Positions 11,009-23,015 are shown, counted from the first letter of the stretch. The stretch: 64,000 nucleotides of DNA from Leptasterias polaris (GCA_037783415.1 JAZGTN010000149.1:2790001-2854000); one strand, 5' to 3'. A program made the numbers and translations. Notes: a model not told the origin generated them from the letters alone.

Positions 11009-12010
11009 TTAAAGGAACACGTTGCCTTCGGATTGGGCGCTTTGGGCTATAAAAAGCGTTTGATGTGAAATGAACATGGTTGGAAAGATATTTAAAAAGT
11101 AGAATATAATGATCCGCACAAACACTCCTCAAAATTGTGTGGTTTTCCTTTTGTTCGTGAACTAACACGGTCTGCCATTTATGGGAGTCAAGATTTTGAC
11201 TCCCATAAATGGCCGACATGTTCCCACTAGTCTTATCTCCAGTCGCAGTACGTGCTCACAATCACATGCTAAACTATTATTTTGCTGATCAGAGTGCTGC
11301 TGTGGTGTGCCGTGTTTAAGTTCTTTCCTCCTGTCCACAATAAACATATGGTATAAACAACACTGTTCGTTTCTCTCGGTTAGTCCCATGTACAAATTTT
11401 ACCCTGATTGACGAGGTTTCTTCTTTTGGACGCGTCTTCAATCTGTTGTTTTTTTTATTTTTTGTGGCGATCCATTTTGACATGTGAATGGTAGGTGTTT
11501 ACATACACGCCTCGTATTCGCAGCGAATAACCAGCCACATATTCCGAAAATATAACACATTCAACACAGGGAGGTGAACAGCAGATGAGCCATTTACTCA
11601 CACCTCCTTGTACTGCATGTGTTCCATTTCGGAATACGGGGCTGTTTACAATACGCGGCTCGCAATTTCAGGCCCAATACTGTGCTAGCTTCGGCTCGGG
11701 TAGAGAATGGTATATTACCCAGTGTTCATCTGATAGGTTTACCAGGCCACTGGCTACAGCAACAGCCTAAACTACTGGTTCATCGTGCATTTTGCCATTA
11801 CATGGACGATGGTATTTACGGCTGGAAATAAATATACGTTTCGCGGGACAGATGTCGAGGGGTCAGAGGGCGATGTTGTTTTTTTAAATCACCATTCACT
11901 AATTATTAAACATTAAAGGTGTTTTATTGCATGACCAACTCTTAATAAGGATAAGGAACACCTCCAAACAGTAAAAATTCATGAGATTTGAAGGCAACGT
12001 GTCCCTTTAA
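11009..12010. mobile_element. TTAA-flanked MITE-like element, duplicate in cassette copy 2
   Basis: It has the same ends and internal hairpins as 7282-8283, with a few substitutions. It is there through the cassette duplication and not by a new insertion, because the flanks also match. Confidence 0.8.
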
Positions 12011-12705
12011 GTTGTTTTTGTATGCTTGAACACTTTATTTTATTCCTAACAAATATGCCAACAAATTGGATCGAAAGCTAAAACCGTCTCCCCTATGTAT
12101 ATTCCTTTTTTTTTTTTGCGTATGTGAGCTTTTTAACAGTGGTTTGTGCAAACAAATTGTGGTTTTCCATTCCATTGTATTAATGATTAAAGCCGCATGG
12201 CTGGATTTGTGCCCCCAATTTTTTTTTTATTAGTTAAAAAACAATACAGAAACTTTTGCATGCGGCACTTAACATGCAAAGTTGTTTGTACATGCCTGAA
12301 GGATTTGAGACAGTGTCAGATCACGACAATTAGTCATGTTTAGTTTTTCATTTTAAGTACCACTTGTCATTGGATGGGTTTTATCGAACAATACCTTCAA
12401 TGAAAGCTTATAACTTTCTGAAATCTACGCATTCAAATAGCGTTTAAAATTTTAGCCATATTTGTATGGGTGAATTCAGCCACAAACCGGACAGTGCATA
12501 AACAAAAAAAAACTAAAAAACTTAGAAAACAAATAATAAGACTAGTCTGGCTAGAAACCTATTTGCAACGCCATGCACTTTTCTTCCAGTGTGTACCATA
12601 GGCATCTGGTCAATACTCCAATTAAAATCTCACATGATAACCGAGCATTTTGTGAAGTGGCCTTATGTTTACATCGGGAATTTGTTTGTTTGTTTTTCTC
12701 TTCAG

Positions 12706-12822
12706 ACATTGATGAATGTGCAAGCAATCCTTGTCTAAATAACGGAGTATGCATTGACGGAGTGAACTCGGTCGTCTGCGATTGTTCCGAGACTGGTTTT
12801 GAAGGCGTTTTATGTCAAATCA
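12706..12822 (+). CDS. Calcium-binding EGF exon B, cassette copy 2
   Basis: This 117 nt exon has the same translation as exon B of copy 1 ([15 protein letters not shown]), with acceptor TCTTCAG, donor GTGAGT and phase 1 at both ends. Confidence 0.85.
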
Positions 12823-13448
12823 GTGAGTGTAATTATTGGAAGATTTCGGTGACCTTAACCCTCAAATACCCTCCTCCTACGTCACTTCACATTATTAGTA
12901 ATGAAAATAATACACAGTTCTTATACAGCGCTTTATTATGCCCGAATACTGTTATTTTTTCTACAAAGTATTTTGAGCTAGGCCTATATCTGAATTATAA
13001 TACCCAGTTATTTACATAGCACATGCTATAGGCTGAACGTAAAGCTGATGCTGCATGGAGTTGACTTGTCGAAAGATAAGAGATAATTTGGCTTTATGGT
13101 AGTTATTCTGTTCGAGAAATCAGTCTGTTGAAATATCAACCAGGAAGACACAGATGGCTGGAGCTTCATTGACTTGGTCTCGTCACTGACAGTTTGATCT
13201 GTCAGTAAAATGTATGACAAAATCAACCGGCTCTTTTCAGAGCCAACACTGCTTCCAATAAGAGATTATTAGTCCGCCTCGCAAGATTGTTGTTAATGTT
13301 TGTTTTCACCAACTAAACACCTATTTTCGGGTTACCTTAAGCTGACAACCATGTTCCCTTCTTAACCCCCAAAAGGTAGATAGGAATATTACCCAATATT
13401 TTTTACAGAACAGTTTAAGTCAAAATAAACTAGAAAATAAATTCGCAG

Positions 13449-13699
13449 TGGATGTAACACCTCCAGTATTCAGCAACTGTCCAAGGGACATACGGCGGAT
13501 AATACCATTAGGACAAACCGCTAGTTCTGTTCAGTGGACAATCCCAACTGCCTCAGACAATTCTGGGATACCCCCTACCGTGAAAAATGTGTCTGGATAC
13601 CCTGGCAAACAGTTTACCATAGGAATAACCACAGTAAACTACAGAGCAACAGATTCAGCTGGCAATGTGGGCGTCTGTTTGTTCAGTATCACCATGTGA
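13449..13699 (+). pseudogene. HYR exon, cassette copy 2, cut at the duplication junction
   Basis: The same hyalin repeat as copy 1 ends with the same ATCACCATGTGACC junction: stop codon at 13697-13699 and no donor. That both junctions are identical shows that copies 1 and 2 came from one earlier duplication, amplified by unequal exchange. Confidence 0.8.
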
Positions 13700-14309
13700 C
13701 CTTCGGTTTTTTTTAAATGCTCAAAAACGACCAAAATTGATGGTTTATTTTAGGAACCGTTCTTCTCCATTCCTGGAAGACCTTTGGAGTCACGTTTCAG
13801 TCTATTTTGTAGCCAAAATAGCCCAACGAAGCCGGTGTGTCCCTTTAAGAGACACTAAACAGTTCGGGATATTAGGCAACGCTTTTCAGAAACATCTGAT
13901 AAATATTCCGACAAAGAGGAAGGAAGTGACCGATTAATGAGCAATTCAATATTAGTATTTGTGATATGAAGTGATGTTTTCAGTGTACGACTTCTTCTGA
14001 TAGCGCCTTCTTTTGAATCATCCTCTTTCAGCCAATGTTAATTTCACATAGTGGGGGACCGAATTCAAATGCTGAATTCAAATCCAGCTCTAGTAAGTTT
14101 GTTTGTGTTCAACCCAGAATTAGTTAAAATTCACCAAGTCGGTTTCCCAAATGGTTTGAAATGAAAAAATTGCATCTCCTAACCCTCTTCCAGTGTGTAC
14201 CATAGGCATCTGTTCAATACTCCAATTAAAATCTCACATGATAACCGAGCATTTTGTGAAGTGGCCTATTGTTTTCACCGGGAATTTGTTTGTTTGTTTT
14301 TCTCTTCAG

Positions 14310-14420
14310 ACATTGATGAATGTGCAAGCAATCCTTGTGAGAACGGAGTATGCATTGACGGAGTGAACTCATTCACCTGCGATTGTTCCGGGACTGGTTT
14401 TGAAGGCGTTTTTTGTCCAA
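14310..14420 (+). CDS. Calcium-binding EGF exon B, cassette copy 3 (diverged)
   Basis: This is a 111 nt exon with acceptor CTCTTCAG and donor GTGAGT, phase 1 at both ends. It reads [17 protein letters not shown] then [12 protein letters not shown]. It is two codons shorter than copies 1 and 2 and has several replacements, but keeps all six cysteines and the calcium-binding residues. It lies in the only cassette copy whose HYR exon is intact. Confidence 0.85.
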
Positions 14421-14825
14421 GTGAGTGTAATTATTGGAAGATTTAGGTGACCTTATTAACCCTCAAATAGGCCTCCTACGTCACTTCACATTATTAGTAA
14501 TGAAAATAATACACAGTTCTTATACAGCGCTTTATTATGCCCGAATACTGTTATTTTTTCTACAAAGTATTTTGAGCTAGGCCTATATCTGAATTATAAT
14601 ACCCAGTTATTTACATAGCACATGCTATAGGCTGAACGTAAAGCTGATGCTGCATGGAGTTGACTTGTCGAAAGATAAGAGATAATTTGGCTTTATGGTA
14701 GTTATTCTGTTCGAGAAATCAGTCTGTTGAAATATCAACCAGGAAGACACAGATGGATAGGAATATTACCCAATATTTTGTACAGAACTGTTTAAGTCAA
14801 AATAAACTAGAAAATAAATTCGCAG

Positions 14826-15083
14826 TGGATGTAACACCTCCAGTATTCAGCAACTGTCCAAGGGACATACGGCGGATAATACCATTAGGACAAACCGCTA
14901 GTTCTGTTCAGTGGACAATCCCAACTGCCTCAGACAATTCTGGGATACCCCCTACCGTGAAAAACGTGTCTGTATACCCTGGCAAACAGTTTACCATAGG
15001 AATAACCACAGTAAACTACAGAGCAACAGATTCAGCTGGCAATGTGGGCGTCTGTTTGTTCAGTATCACCATAATACAAGAAG
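14826..15083 (+). CDS. HYR exon, cassette copy 3, intact
   Basis: This 258 nt exon runs from acceptor TTCGCAG to donor GTAAGA, phase 1 at both ends. It encodes one hyalin repeat: DVTPPVFSNCP at the start, SDNSGIPP in the middle, and TTVNYRATDSAGNVGVC near the end. HYR modules occur in hyalin, complement-like and cell-adhesion proteins. This is the only undamaged HYR exon here and joins in phase to the Frizzled-like exon at 15793. Confidence 0.85.
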
Positions 15084-15399
15084 GTAAGAGATGGTTCAGA
15101 GATCAAATTAAAACCCCTAAAGGAGGTAAACGCCCCCGACTTTACGCCAATGCTGGAAATGGCCAATAGATTCTACCACACCATCAAATATTTTATTTTG
15201 GAAATTTTTTCTGTGTATTTCCGATTATGTTTTACATTTAAATGACAGATTTTATGCCAAGCTATTGTCTTAGATTATCTGAACCTTTTTGCCTTTTTAA
15301 TGAATTGTTTACTTTATTTTGTTTTAATTAAATATGTTTTTAAGAAAAGTCTTGGAAATAAAATCATTTAACCCGATTAAGATACAACCATTGACTGAA

Positions 15400-15525
15400 A
15401 GTCTCGCACGTATTCAATCATTTTGGACCCGTTAAAGTGCGCGAGTTTGTTTCTTTCACGCGTTAAAGAAAGGTATGTCCATGGGACCAAAGTGGTCCAA
15501 AAATGTTTTAAAAACGCGCGAGACT
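15400..15525. mobile_element. Small foldback MITE, 126 bp
   Basis: AGTCTCGCACG at 15400 and CGCGCGAGACT ending at 15525 are inverted, and the similarity continues inward to CATTTTGGACC and GGTCCAAAAATG. It lies in the intron between the intact HYR exon and the Frizzled-like exon. Confidence 0.5.
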
Positions 15526-15792
15526 GCGTACACGGTCTTTTTCAAGATAGGGCGTAAATAGACAGACAAGGTTTGTACATCCATGGTGTATCCAACCAAG
15601 CATAGAGCAAGGAGCAGACCGTTATCTTCCAACACTGAAATGCTGATTTATACCCGTTCGGGAACTTCAGGAACTGATGGTTAGACTCTAGTCATTCCCT
15701 GGGCGAAGAACACCATGGTACAATTATGGTACACCATAAAGATGCGTTACACAACACTATTTAAAAAGTGATGTTTGCACTTCTATTTTAAG

Positions 15793-15908
15793 ATGTTTGT
15801 GTTATTCAAAACGACCGCTGCGAGGACATGCAATACAACAAGGTCGTGTACAATAACAAGGTCGGGTTCAATAACGCAGACTACATGTGGACCCACCAAT
15901 TTATTGAA
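15793..15908 (+). CDS. Frizzled (FZ) domain exon, N-terminal half
   Basis: The acceptor CTATTTTAAG (15783-15792) opens a phase 1 exon that joins the phase 1 HYR exon upstream. It reads VCVIQNDRCEDMQYNKVVYN, then G, FNNAD and WTHQFIEV. This follows the Frizzled cysteine-rich pattern, C..I....C..M.YN...N..G through HQF..V. The frame stops at 15924-15926. A weak donor, GTGCAT, follows 15908, so the exon may end there with the rest of the domain downstream, or the stop may be real decay. No FZ second half was found before the LINE at 16254-18350. It suggests an EGF/HYR/FZ surface protein, perhaps Wnt-binding; this is inference. Confidence 0.55.
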
Positions 15909-16253
15909 GTGCATCAGAATAAATGAGCTTTCCATGGTAAACAATGCTATGCTTATATAAAATTTTATACAAATCTGACAACTAAACATCATTTTTCTTT
16001 ACAATTTTAATAGGTTAGCCGTTCAGCCTTAATTAGGCTCATCCAAAATAAAAACAATGAACCTATATACTTTTAGCAAAATAGAGCATATTGTGGAGGC
16101 ATTTTTTTATGCTCCAGGTAACCACCGAGGGACACAATATTCGACCATTTCTCAACAATCCATAAAAGCCATGATCTTTATATTATATTTGATTAACAGA
16201 CAAAGTATTTTTTATTTTAGTTTTATTTTTTTAATTGGAATCTAAATATCTTT

Positions 16254-18350
16254 TTATTGAAGTACCAGTTCCCATAGACGTGTAAATACCAATTTTATGT
16301 CGGATGGTTTATCCTTGTACAAAAACAATGGATACACCCACATTGTCCTTACTTCGTGCCCGCAAAATCTCCAGACTCGTGTGGTTGTTTTGTTACAGGT
16401 AACGTTATCAATCACTTCATCAATTTCATGTTCCACAGTATCAAAAGCAGCACTGAGATCCAAGAGTACAAGTAAAGTAACATGTTGAGAATTCATTTTA
16501 ATTCAAATATCATTTTTTACTTTGAGTAGTGCAGTTTCAGTGCTATGATTCTTACGATAAGCTGACTGTAGCGATGGATACAATGAGTTATCAGTCATGT
16601 GTTTATGAACCTGTTCATATATACACTGCTCGTTCAGTTAATTTTGATATATATTGGAGATTGCTGATAGGCCGGAAATTATGTAAATTTGTAGAATCTA
16701 AATTACCTTTCTTAATTAGAGGGAGAATAAGGGCATCCTTCCAATCTGTAGCAAAAACGCCAGTTTCTAAAGACAAATTGATGATCTTTGTAAGAACAGG
16801 CAGTAAAATATCCAGACAACTAACAACAAGATTTGTTTGAACCTTTATCAATAAGAGCTCTTACATCTTGTTCAGTGAGCAGTGAAAAATTTCAAAAGAT
16901 GGTACATGAACATACGTGTCTTTAGCTCGTACAGATTGAATATTACCAGAGCTAAACCTCGAGTGAATATCAGTGATCTTACTGGATAAAAAATCTACCA
17001 AATTCATTAGCTAGATCATGAGGATTACTAGAATCAGACATCACAATGTGTTTGTGGTTTTAGGAGTTTGCTTACTGCGTTAAAAAGATTTCTAGAGTTA
17101 CAACTATTCACCTTAATAAAGTTAGAATAGAATTCACGACGAGCTTGATTCATTAAGTAAATTTTATGGTTTATTTTCGTCTTATAAATTAACAAATCCA
17201 CGGTATCACCAGTTCGTATCCACTTTCTTTCTGCCTGTCGGCATAACCTCTTAGCAGCTTTAATTTCAGCATTAAACCATGGTACAAGGGGTCTATCAGT
17301 AATTGTTTCCACTTGTAGAGGCGCACGACAGTCAAATGCTTTTGAAAGAGTTGTGTTGTAACAGTGGACAAGATCATCTAAATCCCCAGTTTGATTCATA
17401 CACAAATTCGAATTGGCAAGATAAATACTCAGTGAGTCAATATCAATAGATTTAGATTTCCTAAATGTAATTTGTCTAACCGGTAATGCTGGTTTGGCCC
17501 TTTTTAAATTACACAGGACAGAGAAATGATCAGAAAACAAATAATCTGAGATTGGAACACCATCTATAACATCATCACAAGCACGAGTGATGATTAAGTC
17601 TAGTATGTGCCCCTTTTCATGAGTTGATTGTCTGACATGTTGTTGCAGTCCAGATGTCTCAAGAATTTCAGACAGATGCACAGCATCAGTGTTATTAATT
17701 ACGTCCATGTTAATGTTAAAATCACTTGTGATAGGAGTGGTTCTGAAGACAGCACGATTGATTCCAAATAAGTACTGAATTCGGTGAAGAATGCACTGGT
17801 AGTAATCGGGTGATTAGTTGAATAAGGTGGTCTATAAATGATGACAAGCCTCAATGAGTAGTTACCATACGTGATGTCCATTCCGAGTATTCAAAAGATC
17901 GAAACTCGAATTCAGTTATTTCAATAATTTGCATGTTTTCCCTGAAAACAACAGCTGTTCCTCATCCAAGTCTACCGGTCCATGGACGATCTTTCAGCTT
18001 AAAACCAGGTGGTGTTATTTCAATTCTATGAGCTATGTCCAGTTCTGTAAACCAAGTTTCAGTCAGTGCAAATATGTCGGCCCTACTAGTTGAAACATAG
18101 TCCAAGAAATCCGCAGATTTACTTTTTACCGACCTTGTATTCAGGCAGCACAACTTCAATTCAAAGGTGGCAAAGTCATATCTACCGGGTGACGTGGAAT
18201 ATGCATGTATGGCACTGGAGTTAAGTTTAAGTCCCTTTGATACAGCCTCCAGTATGAAGGTCCATCTTGGTGTACTGTATAACGTGGAAAACGGTTGATG
18301 ACTACACGCATAAAATTATTTACACAAGTTGTGTGAAAAAACACAATGTT
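16254..18350 (-). pseudogene. CR1/L2-type LINE, endonuclease and start of RT, broken
   Basis: Reading from 18350 down: a fragment ending DMTLPPLN; an endonuclease start (LCCLNTRSVKSKSADFLDYV, then ALTETWF); the endonuclease end with ILDLIITR and SDHFSVLC; a linker; then RT with PLIKKG, NFRPISNL and SKLTERAV, followed by SAYRKNHSTETALLKV and LLVLLDLSAAFDTVEHE (motif A). At least three frame changes and one stop lie between these pieces. After FDTVEHE the similarity ends, so the RT motifs B and C are absent. Losing the 3' part is unusual for a LINE and means later deletion or replacement. The style of the RT is CR1/L2-like. Confidence 0.8.
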
Positions 18351-18720
18351 TTAGAGGCAGGGGGTGAACCTGCCCTTTTTATGGGTAAAAACTTTTATTT
18401 ACCTTATAGCTGTGTAATTATTATTATTTTACTGTTTGTTTAGGTAAAATGTTTACTTGGATTGTGTGTATTCGTACAAAATTACATATTTCTACCGATA
18501 AATTGTACCCTTTTCCCGTCTAAACGTTTGAGTTTGTTCTAACACGACCCTTACTGCCTGTTCGTGCTCGTCGAGCAAAAGTTACAAGAATGGGGATTTT
18601 GCTCCTTGGTGGACGTATTGAAAGGTGAGTTTCTCAAAAAAATTACGATCTTCAGTCATATACAGAGACTGATATGTGTCGTATTATTATTTGTTAGTTT
18701 TTACAACCATTTCGGCCTAC

Positions 18721-18849
18721 ATGTTTGCCATGAACTTGAAGATGACGCCAGCGCTATAAAGTGGGCATGTGTTGTAACGTATTGCAACATGTTGTTTTGC
18801 TATAGCAGCGCTATAGCGCTGTAGACATCTTCAAGTTCATGGCAAACAT
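18721..18849. repeat. Perfect 24 bp inverted repeat, 129 bp hairpin
   Basis: ATGTTTGCCATGAACTTGAA (18721 onward, 24 bp to 18744) is repeated in exact inverted form at 18826-18849. The inner 80 bp holds further partial pairing around AGCGCTATA. No other copy was noticed in the window. Confidence 0.75.
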
Positions 18850-19189
18850 TGTAGAAATTTGAGGCGTCGTCATATATAACCTACAGTTCTAAAGAGGGGT
18901 GGGGGAGACAAAAACATTTGTTAGGGGCAGGCCTGTAGAAGGAATTATTCTTCTAACCCTTTTTTTTCGGGGGCGGGGCGATTTTTTATGTTTTGTTATT
19001 GATCTATTTTATTTTATTGTTTTTCGGGGGGAGGGCGAATATGAAAGAAAAGGACATCGGCACGTTAGCGCCGCCCGTCCCTCAGTGACGCCCAATTCCA
19101 GCCATTTTTGTCAATTTTTTTGTTTTTACAATTGTTTACATTTTGGAGGGACTTTTTCTTCCCTTTTTGATTTTGATGGGTTTTTAAAT

Positions 19190-19410
19190 TATTTATTTTT
19201 ATTTTTTTATTTATGCCTTTTTATTTATTTATTTATTTATTTATTTTTTATAAAATGATAAACCACAAGGGAAACTGACTGGGTACATTTTAAACGAGCG
19301 TGGGTTGAACAACAAAAAATGTACTAGCTATAGAGCGGAATTTGAACCAACGACCTCCGGATTAACGTACCGGCGCTCTATACCAACTGAGCTATCTAGA
19401 CCTCTTGGCC
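19190..19410 (-). mobile_element. tRNA-derived SINE
   Basis: On the minus strand the head is GATAGCTCAGTTGGTATAGA, then an anticodon-like arm with loop ACGTTAA, and a B box GGTTCAAATTCCG. After it come TTGTTCAACCCACGCTCG and TTTAAAATGTACCCAGTCAG, ending in a TAAA/ATAA repeat (19220-19250 on the plus strand reads TTTA repeats). The acceptor stem pairs poorly, so it is a SINE and not a working tRNA gene. A second 3' body piece lies at 19548-19605. Confidence 0.7.
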
Positions 19411-20511
19411 GTCTCCATATTTTGTAAATATCCTTGTTCGGGGGTTGCCAGTCAGAAGCTATAATCAACCGTAAACTGCCGTGTAGCCAGGGATCACATC
19501 CAAGTACGATACAACCTGGGAAGCCGCAATCAGATATTGAATTCACCACAAGGGAATTTGACTGGGTAAATTTTAAATGATTTTGGGTTAAACAAAGAAA
19601 ATTATACTATGAGCTGCCCTCACCCCCTAGTTACGGGCCTGGTAAGGGAAAATCCACAAGAAAAGGGTGTGTGTATGTGGGAGGGGGGCGGAAAGGAGGG
19701 AGGATATGAGAAAAAAGATACTTTCCTGCCCATTAATCTTTAACGAATTAGCGAGTGTTCCGGCGAGATACATCGAAAGAAAAATTATCAGAAAAGCGTT
19801 GAAAACATCCTATGGATGTTGTTTTCAGTGGGAGACAATGGTCTCCCTCGAAAAGTGAAAAGGCGATGGTTAAACATACTTTTTATTTGATGTTTGCATG
19901 CATCCTCACAGGAAAGGGGGTTATAAGGGGTAAAGGGGAATGTTTTAACTTAATAAAACAAACATTAATTCCCCCCTTTTTTATTTTTTTTATTTTACCT
20001 TAAGCCTTTTGATTTTTTTTTGCAATAACAGTTTTAGGGGAAAAGTATCCTATTATGAAATCAAAGGTCAAAAGAATAAGACAAAAAATTGTCAGTTCCT
20101 TAATTTTGTTGACAATAATTGGAGCGACTCATCATTCCATCCTTGTTGTTCAATAACTATACATGTTTTTAAACTAAGCTCTTTATTCTTGGCACAAAAC
20201 TTTGATGGCTAACCATTCAGTGATTTTGAAAAGACACGATTTTGTAAAGTAGGCCCACAGTTTTAAACATGGCCCAAATCACACAATTGACGTTGTTGGA
20301 CGCGACGCAATCTTTGATTTGTTTTTGAATTTTTTAAAAATATATAATGTTTTTTACGGCACACACACCAACGAGAGGAATCGATACGGCGCGCTGCCCA
20401 TGGTCAATTCCGTGTCTCAGCCGCGCAATTTGATTTGTGTGTGTCGGCAGACTTCAGTTCGCACATTGCGCGCGCGCATTTTCACAGATTGCGCCCAACA
20501 ACGTTTTTAGC

Positions 20512-21027
20512 AAACTTTGCATGTTTTTGCAAATTTGACTGGATATTTTTTGGAGAACTTTTAGTATAGTGTTTAATATGTCTACAACTCACAAAATATA
20601 CCTTCAAAAAGTAGACCCACGGGGGTCGGAACGAAAATCATTTTCCAGGCATCTTTTCGTTTACACCGTACGGCCTAAATGGTAGTCTACCACAATTTTT
20701 TTTTCTTTCTGTATTGTGCCATGAATTACTACACCCGACAATATCAAAGCTTTTCATGAATAAAGGATGACTACAGTTCCGTTTTGCTACATGAAGGTCT
20801 CCGAGTGTAATAAGTCGTAGGAATAAGCGTGCCGTGAAAAGGTAAAAAAAAATCCAACAACCAGCTCTTAAAAAAAACTACAGCTACCGACTAACAGCCG
20901 TGTATAATTGTTTCCCAGACAACACGCAAACATCCCTACCAGTTTTAAGCTCCATTTCATTACTCACGAAATAGGGCCTATTCAGTTTTTAATTTCAAAA
21001 TGACACGGTCAAATATTTCCCACTTCA
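20512..21027. repeat. Dispersed repeat, copy 2 of 1-502
   Basis: It repeats the block at 1-502 in the same direction, with about a dozen small differences, including an added CCACGGGGGTCGGA near 20616. It is joined on the left to a GC-rich stretch (GCGCGCGCATT). Confidence 0.85.
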
Positions 21028-21029
21028 CA

Positions 21030-22419
21030 TCTTCTGGGGGGAAAACTGCCAACGTTAATTCATGCAAACATTATGTTAAAGAATACCCTCTGCCAATTTG
21101 TATTTTTGAATTGAGTAGGCCTTTAGGCCTGATGAAGTAAAACTTTATTCAACTTTCAGTGAAAAATAAATGACTATCCCCTTGTGATGTTTTTCAAATG
21201 TTTCCGTGTACAGCGCTTAGGCGGTTACGTTGAGTTGATGAATCTTGCTTTTTGTTATTTATTCCATTAAATGGGTCTTCAAAATGTACCACAAACCTGT
21301 CAAGAAGTATAGCCTTACTAGCTCGATTTGGAGTTGGAAAAGGAGTGGCAAGAAAAACCACTCCTAGAAAAGAGTGAAAATAAGAAAAAAGCTGCCTCTT
21401 AAAAAGAGTGAAATTGTGAGTGCAAAAGATAACTCTTTTGCCAACGATAAATGACAGAGGAAAGTTGGTCAATTTAAATCATTATTGCTGCATCTGTAGT
21501 TAAAGGTAAACCGAATTAAATAATATGAACAAATCATCACTGAAAACGTGAATTTCCTCATAGATGACAATTTGAAAAACAAAAATATTGCAAATCAAAC
21601 AATACATCAAAAATAAATGAAACACAAATTTCAGTTTCTGTAGTTCAGCGTACCAAGCAGGGTTACTTTTATTATATAAAGTTTTTCAACAGGAACAATA
21701 AATGCCTCAAAACCCATATAGGAACATTAAATGATGAATCTATAATTATATTATTTCGAAGTATAGGGTAGGGTAATTAAAGAGGCACTCTCATTGTACG
21801 CTTTATATGAAATTGTCAGGACCCTGACAAGCTGAAACACATCTTCGTGTCTTTTGATATTAGTGATAGTATTACATCAAAATGTCTGAAATTGTTTTTG
21901 TTAAGTTCAAAATCATGCACAGCGAAACCATGCACAGCAAGACGAAAGTGACACTTTAAAACATTTGTCATTTTTAAGAAGAACGGAATAGCTCTTCATT
22001 TCATGCTTCTTTAGGATTGTACATGCTTGCCAAAAAGTATACAAGAAAATACAGTTGTGTGCGTAGCCAAAACAATAAGTATTAAAATAAAAGATTTGTT
22101 ATTTAAATTACACATTCCCCTAAAATTGACATCAAGTAATTAGTAATATAAAGCTGAATAAACTCAATGGTAGTTGTTCTATCAAAGTTGAATCTCCTAA
22201 ATGCTTGTAACCAGCTAAAAAGTTCATCGAAAACTGTCTTAATTTTACAGGGTTTTTAATCAATAGACAACCTTGGTAATGTGTTTGAATAGTAACAGTC
22301 CAGCCTTCAGCAGTAATTAGGGATGCAAATGCACAATAATTAATTATTTTTCTACATGAACTTAATTAAATTGTCATCTTTCCTTTGCTCATTAATGATG
22401 ACCTATATTTTCTTAAAGA
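21030..22419. other. Unassigned AT-rich DNA with a cluster of GAGTGA motifs
   Basis: No gene, tRNA or clear transposon was recognised. At 21330-21440 there are repeated AAAAGAGTGAAA or GGAGTGG motifs in both directions (21343, 21359, 21372, 21406, 21418). They resemble the cluster at 24560-24775. Confidence 0.5.
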
Positions 22420-22420
22420 G

Positions 22421-23015
22421 AAAGGGAAGTGACCAATTAAGTTTAGTACTAATTTGTCCATATTATAGAGTCCTCATGTGAGTGGAGCAAAAATAACAAG
22501 TCTATACAAACCTAACATTAAAATGGTTTATTCAATACCCTTTCAGTTCAACATTGTGTCAACATCCAAAACATCATGATGACAACATTCTGAGAAAAAT
22601 GGACCTCAACATTTTTGTATGGGAATGTTTGTTTCAAAGTCCTGACTTTCAACGGAATTTAATCAAAACAACATTGAATGTGACATTTTAACGGTCAAAA
22701 ATGTCCTCCTTGGAATGTGAAGATCCCTAAGTTGTTGAATTACAATGACATCATGTTTTAAATTTCGCCAGGAAAAACGTCAAAACATCACTGTACAAAA
22801 ATGTGGTGACCTATTTTTTCTCAGAATGATGTCATCAGATGTTTTTGATGTCGACGATTTTTGCACTGGAACTGGAAGGGTATCAAATGCAATGGCAATT
22901 TACACCATTTTAATGTGAGGTTAGGAACTTTAAATTGTTTCCCCACTCACATGAGGACTCTATCTAATATTGGAAGATGAGTACATCACAAAATTGAATT
23001 GGTCACCTCCCTTCT
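22421..23015. mobile_element. Long foldback element (about 200 bp arms)
   Basis: The left arm runs from AAAGGGAAGTGACCAATT (22421) through TAGAGTCCTCATGTGAGTGG and CATTAAAATGG to ACATTCTGAGAAAAA (about 22607). The right arm has the same landmarks inverted: TTTTTCTCAGAATG (about 22816), CCATTTTAATG, CCACTCACATGAGGACTCTA and AATTGGTCACCTCCCTTCT to 23015. The arms are imperfect. No target duplication was established and no gene is inside. Confidence 0.7.

Larger units (their letters stand above)
6238..15083 (+). repeat. Tandem duplication of an EGF-EGF-HYR gene cassette (three copies)
   Basis: Copy 1 is 6238-9966, copy 2 is 9967-13696 and copy 3 is 13697-15083; the period is about 3.73 kb. Copies 1 and 2 differ by scattered substitutions and short homopolymer indels only. 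Copy 3 is shorter: about 2.1 kb is missing at 14185 (first EGF exon and the 1 kb TTAA element) and about 225 bp at 14756. Copy 1 keeps the original left flank (intact TTAA element) and copy 3 keeps the original right flank (HYR exon with its splice donor). Confidence 0.9.

Noticed and set aside
19330..19405. Functional tRNA-Asn gene
   Set aside because: The acceptor and T stems mispair and a SINE body with TTTA tail follows.
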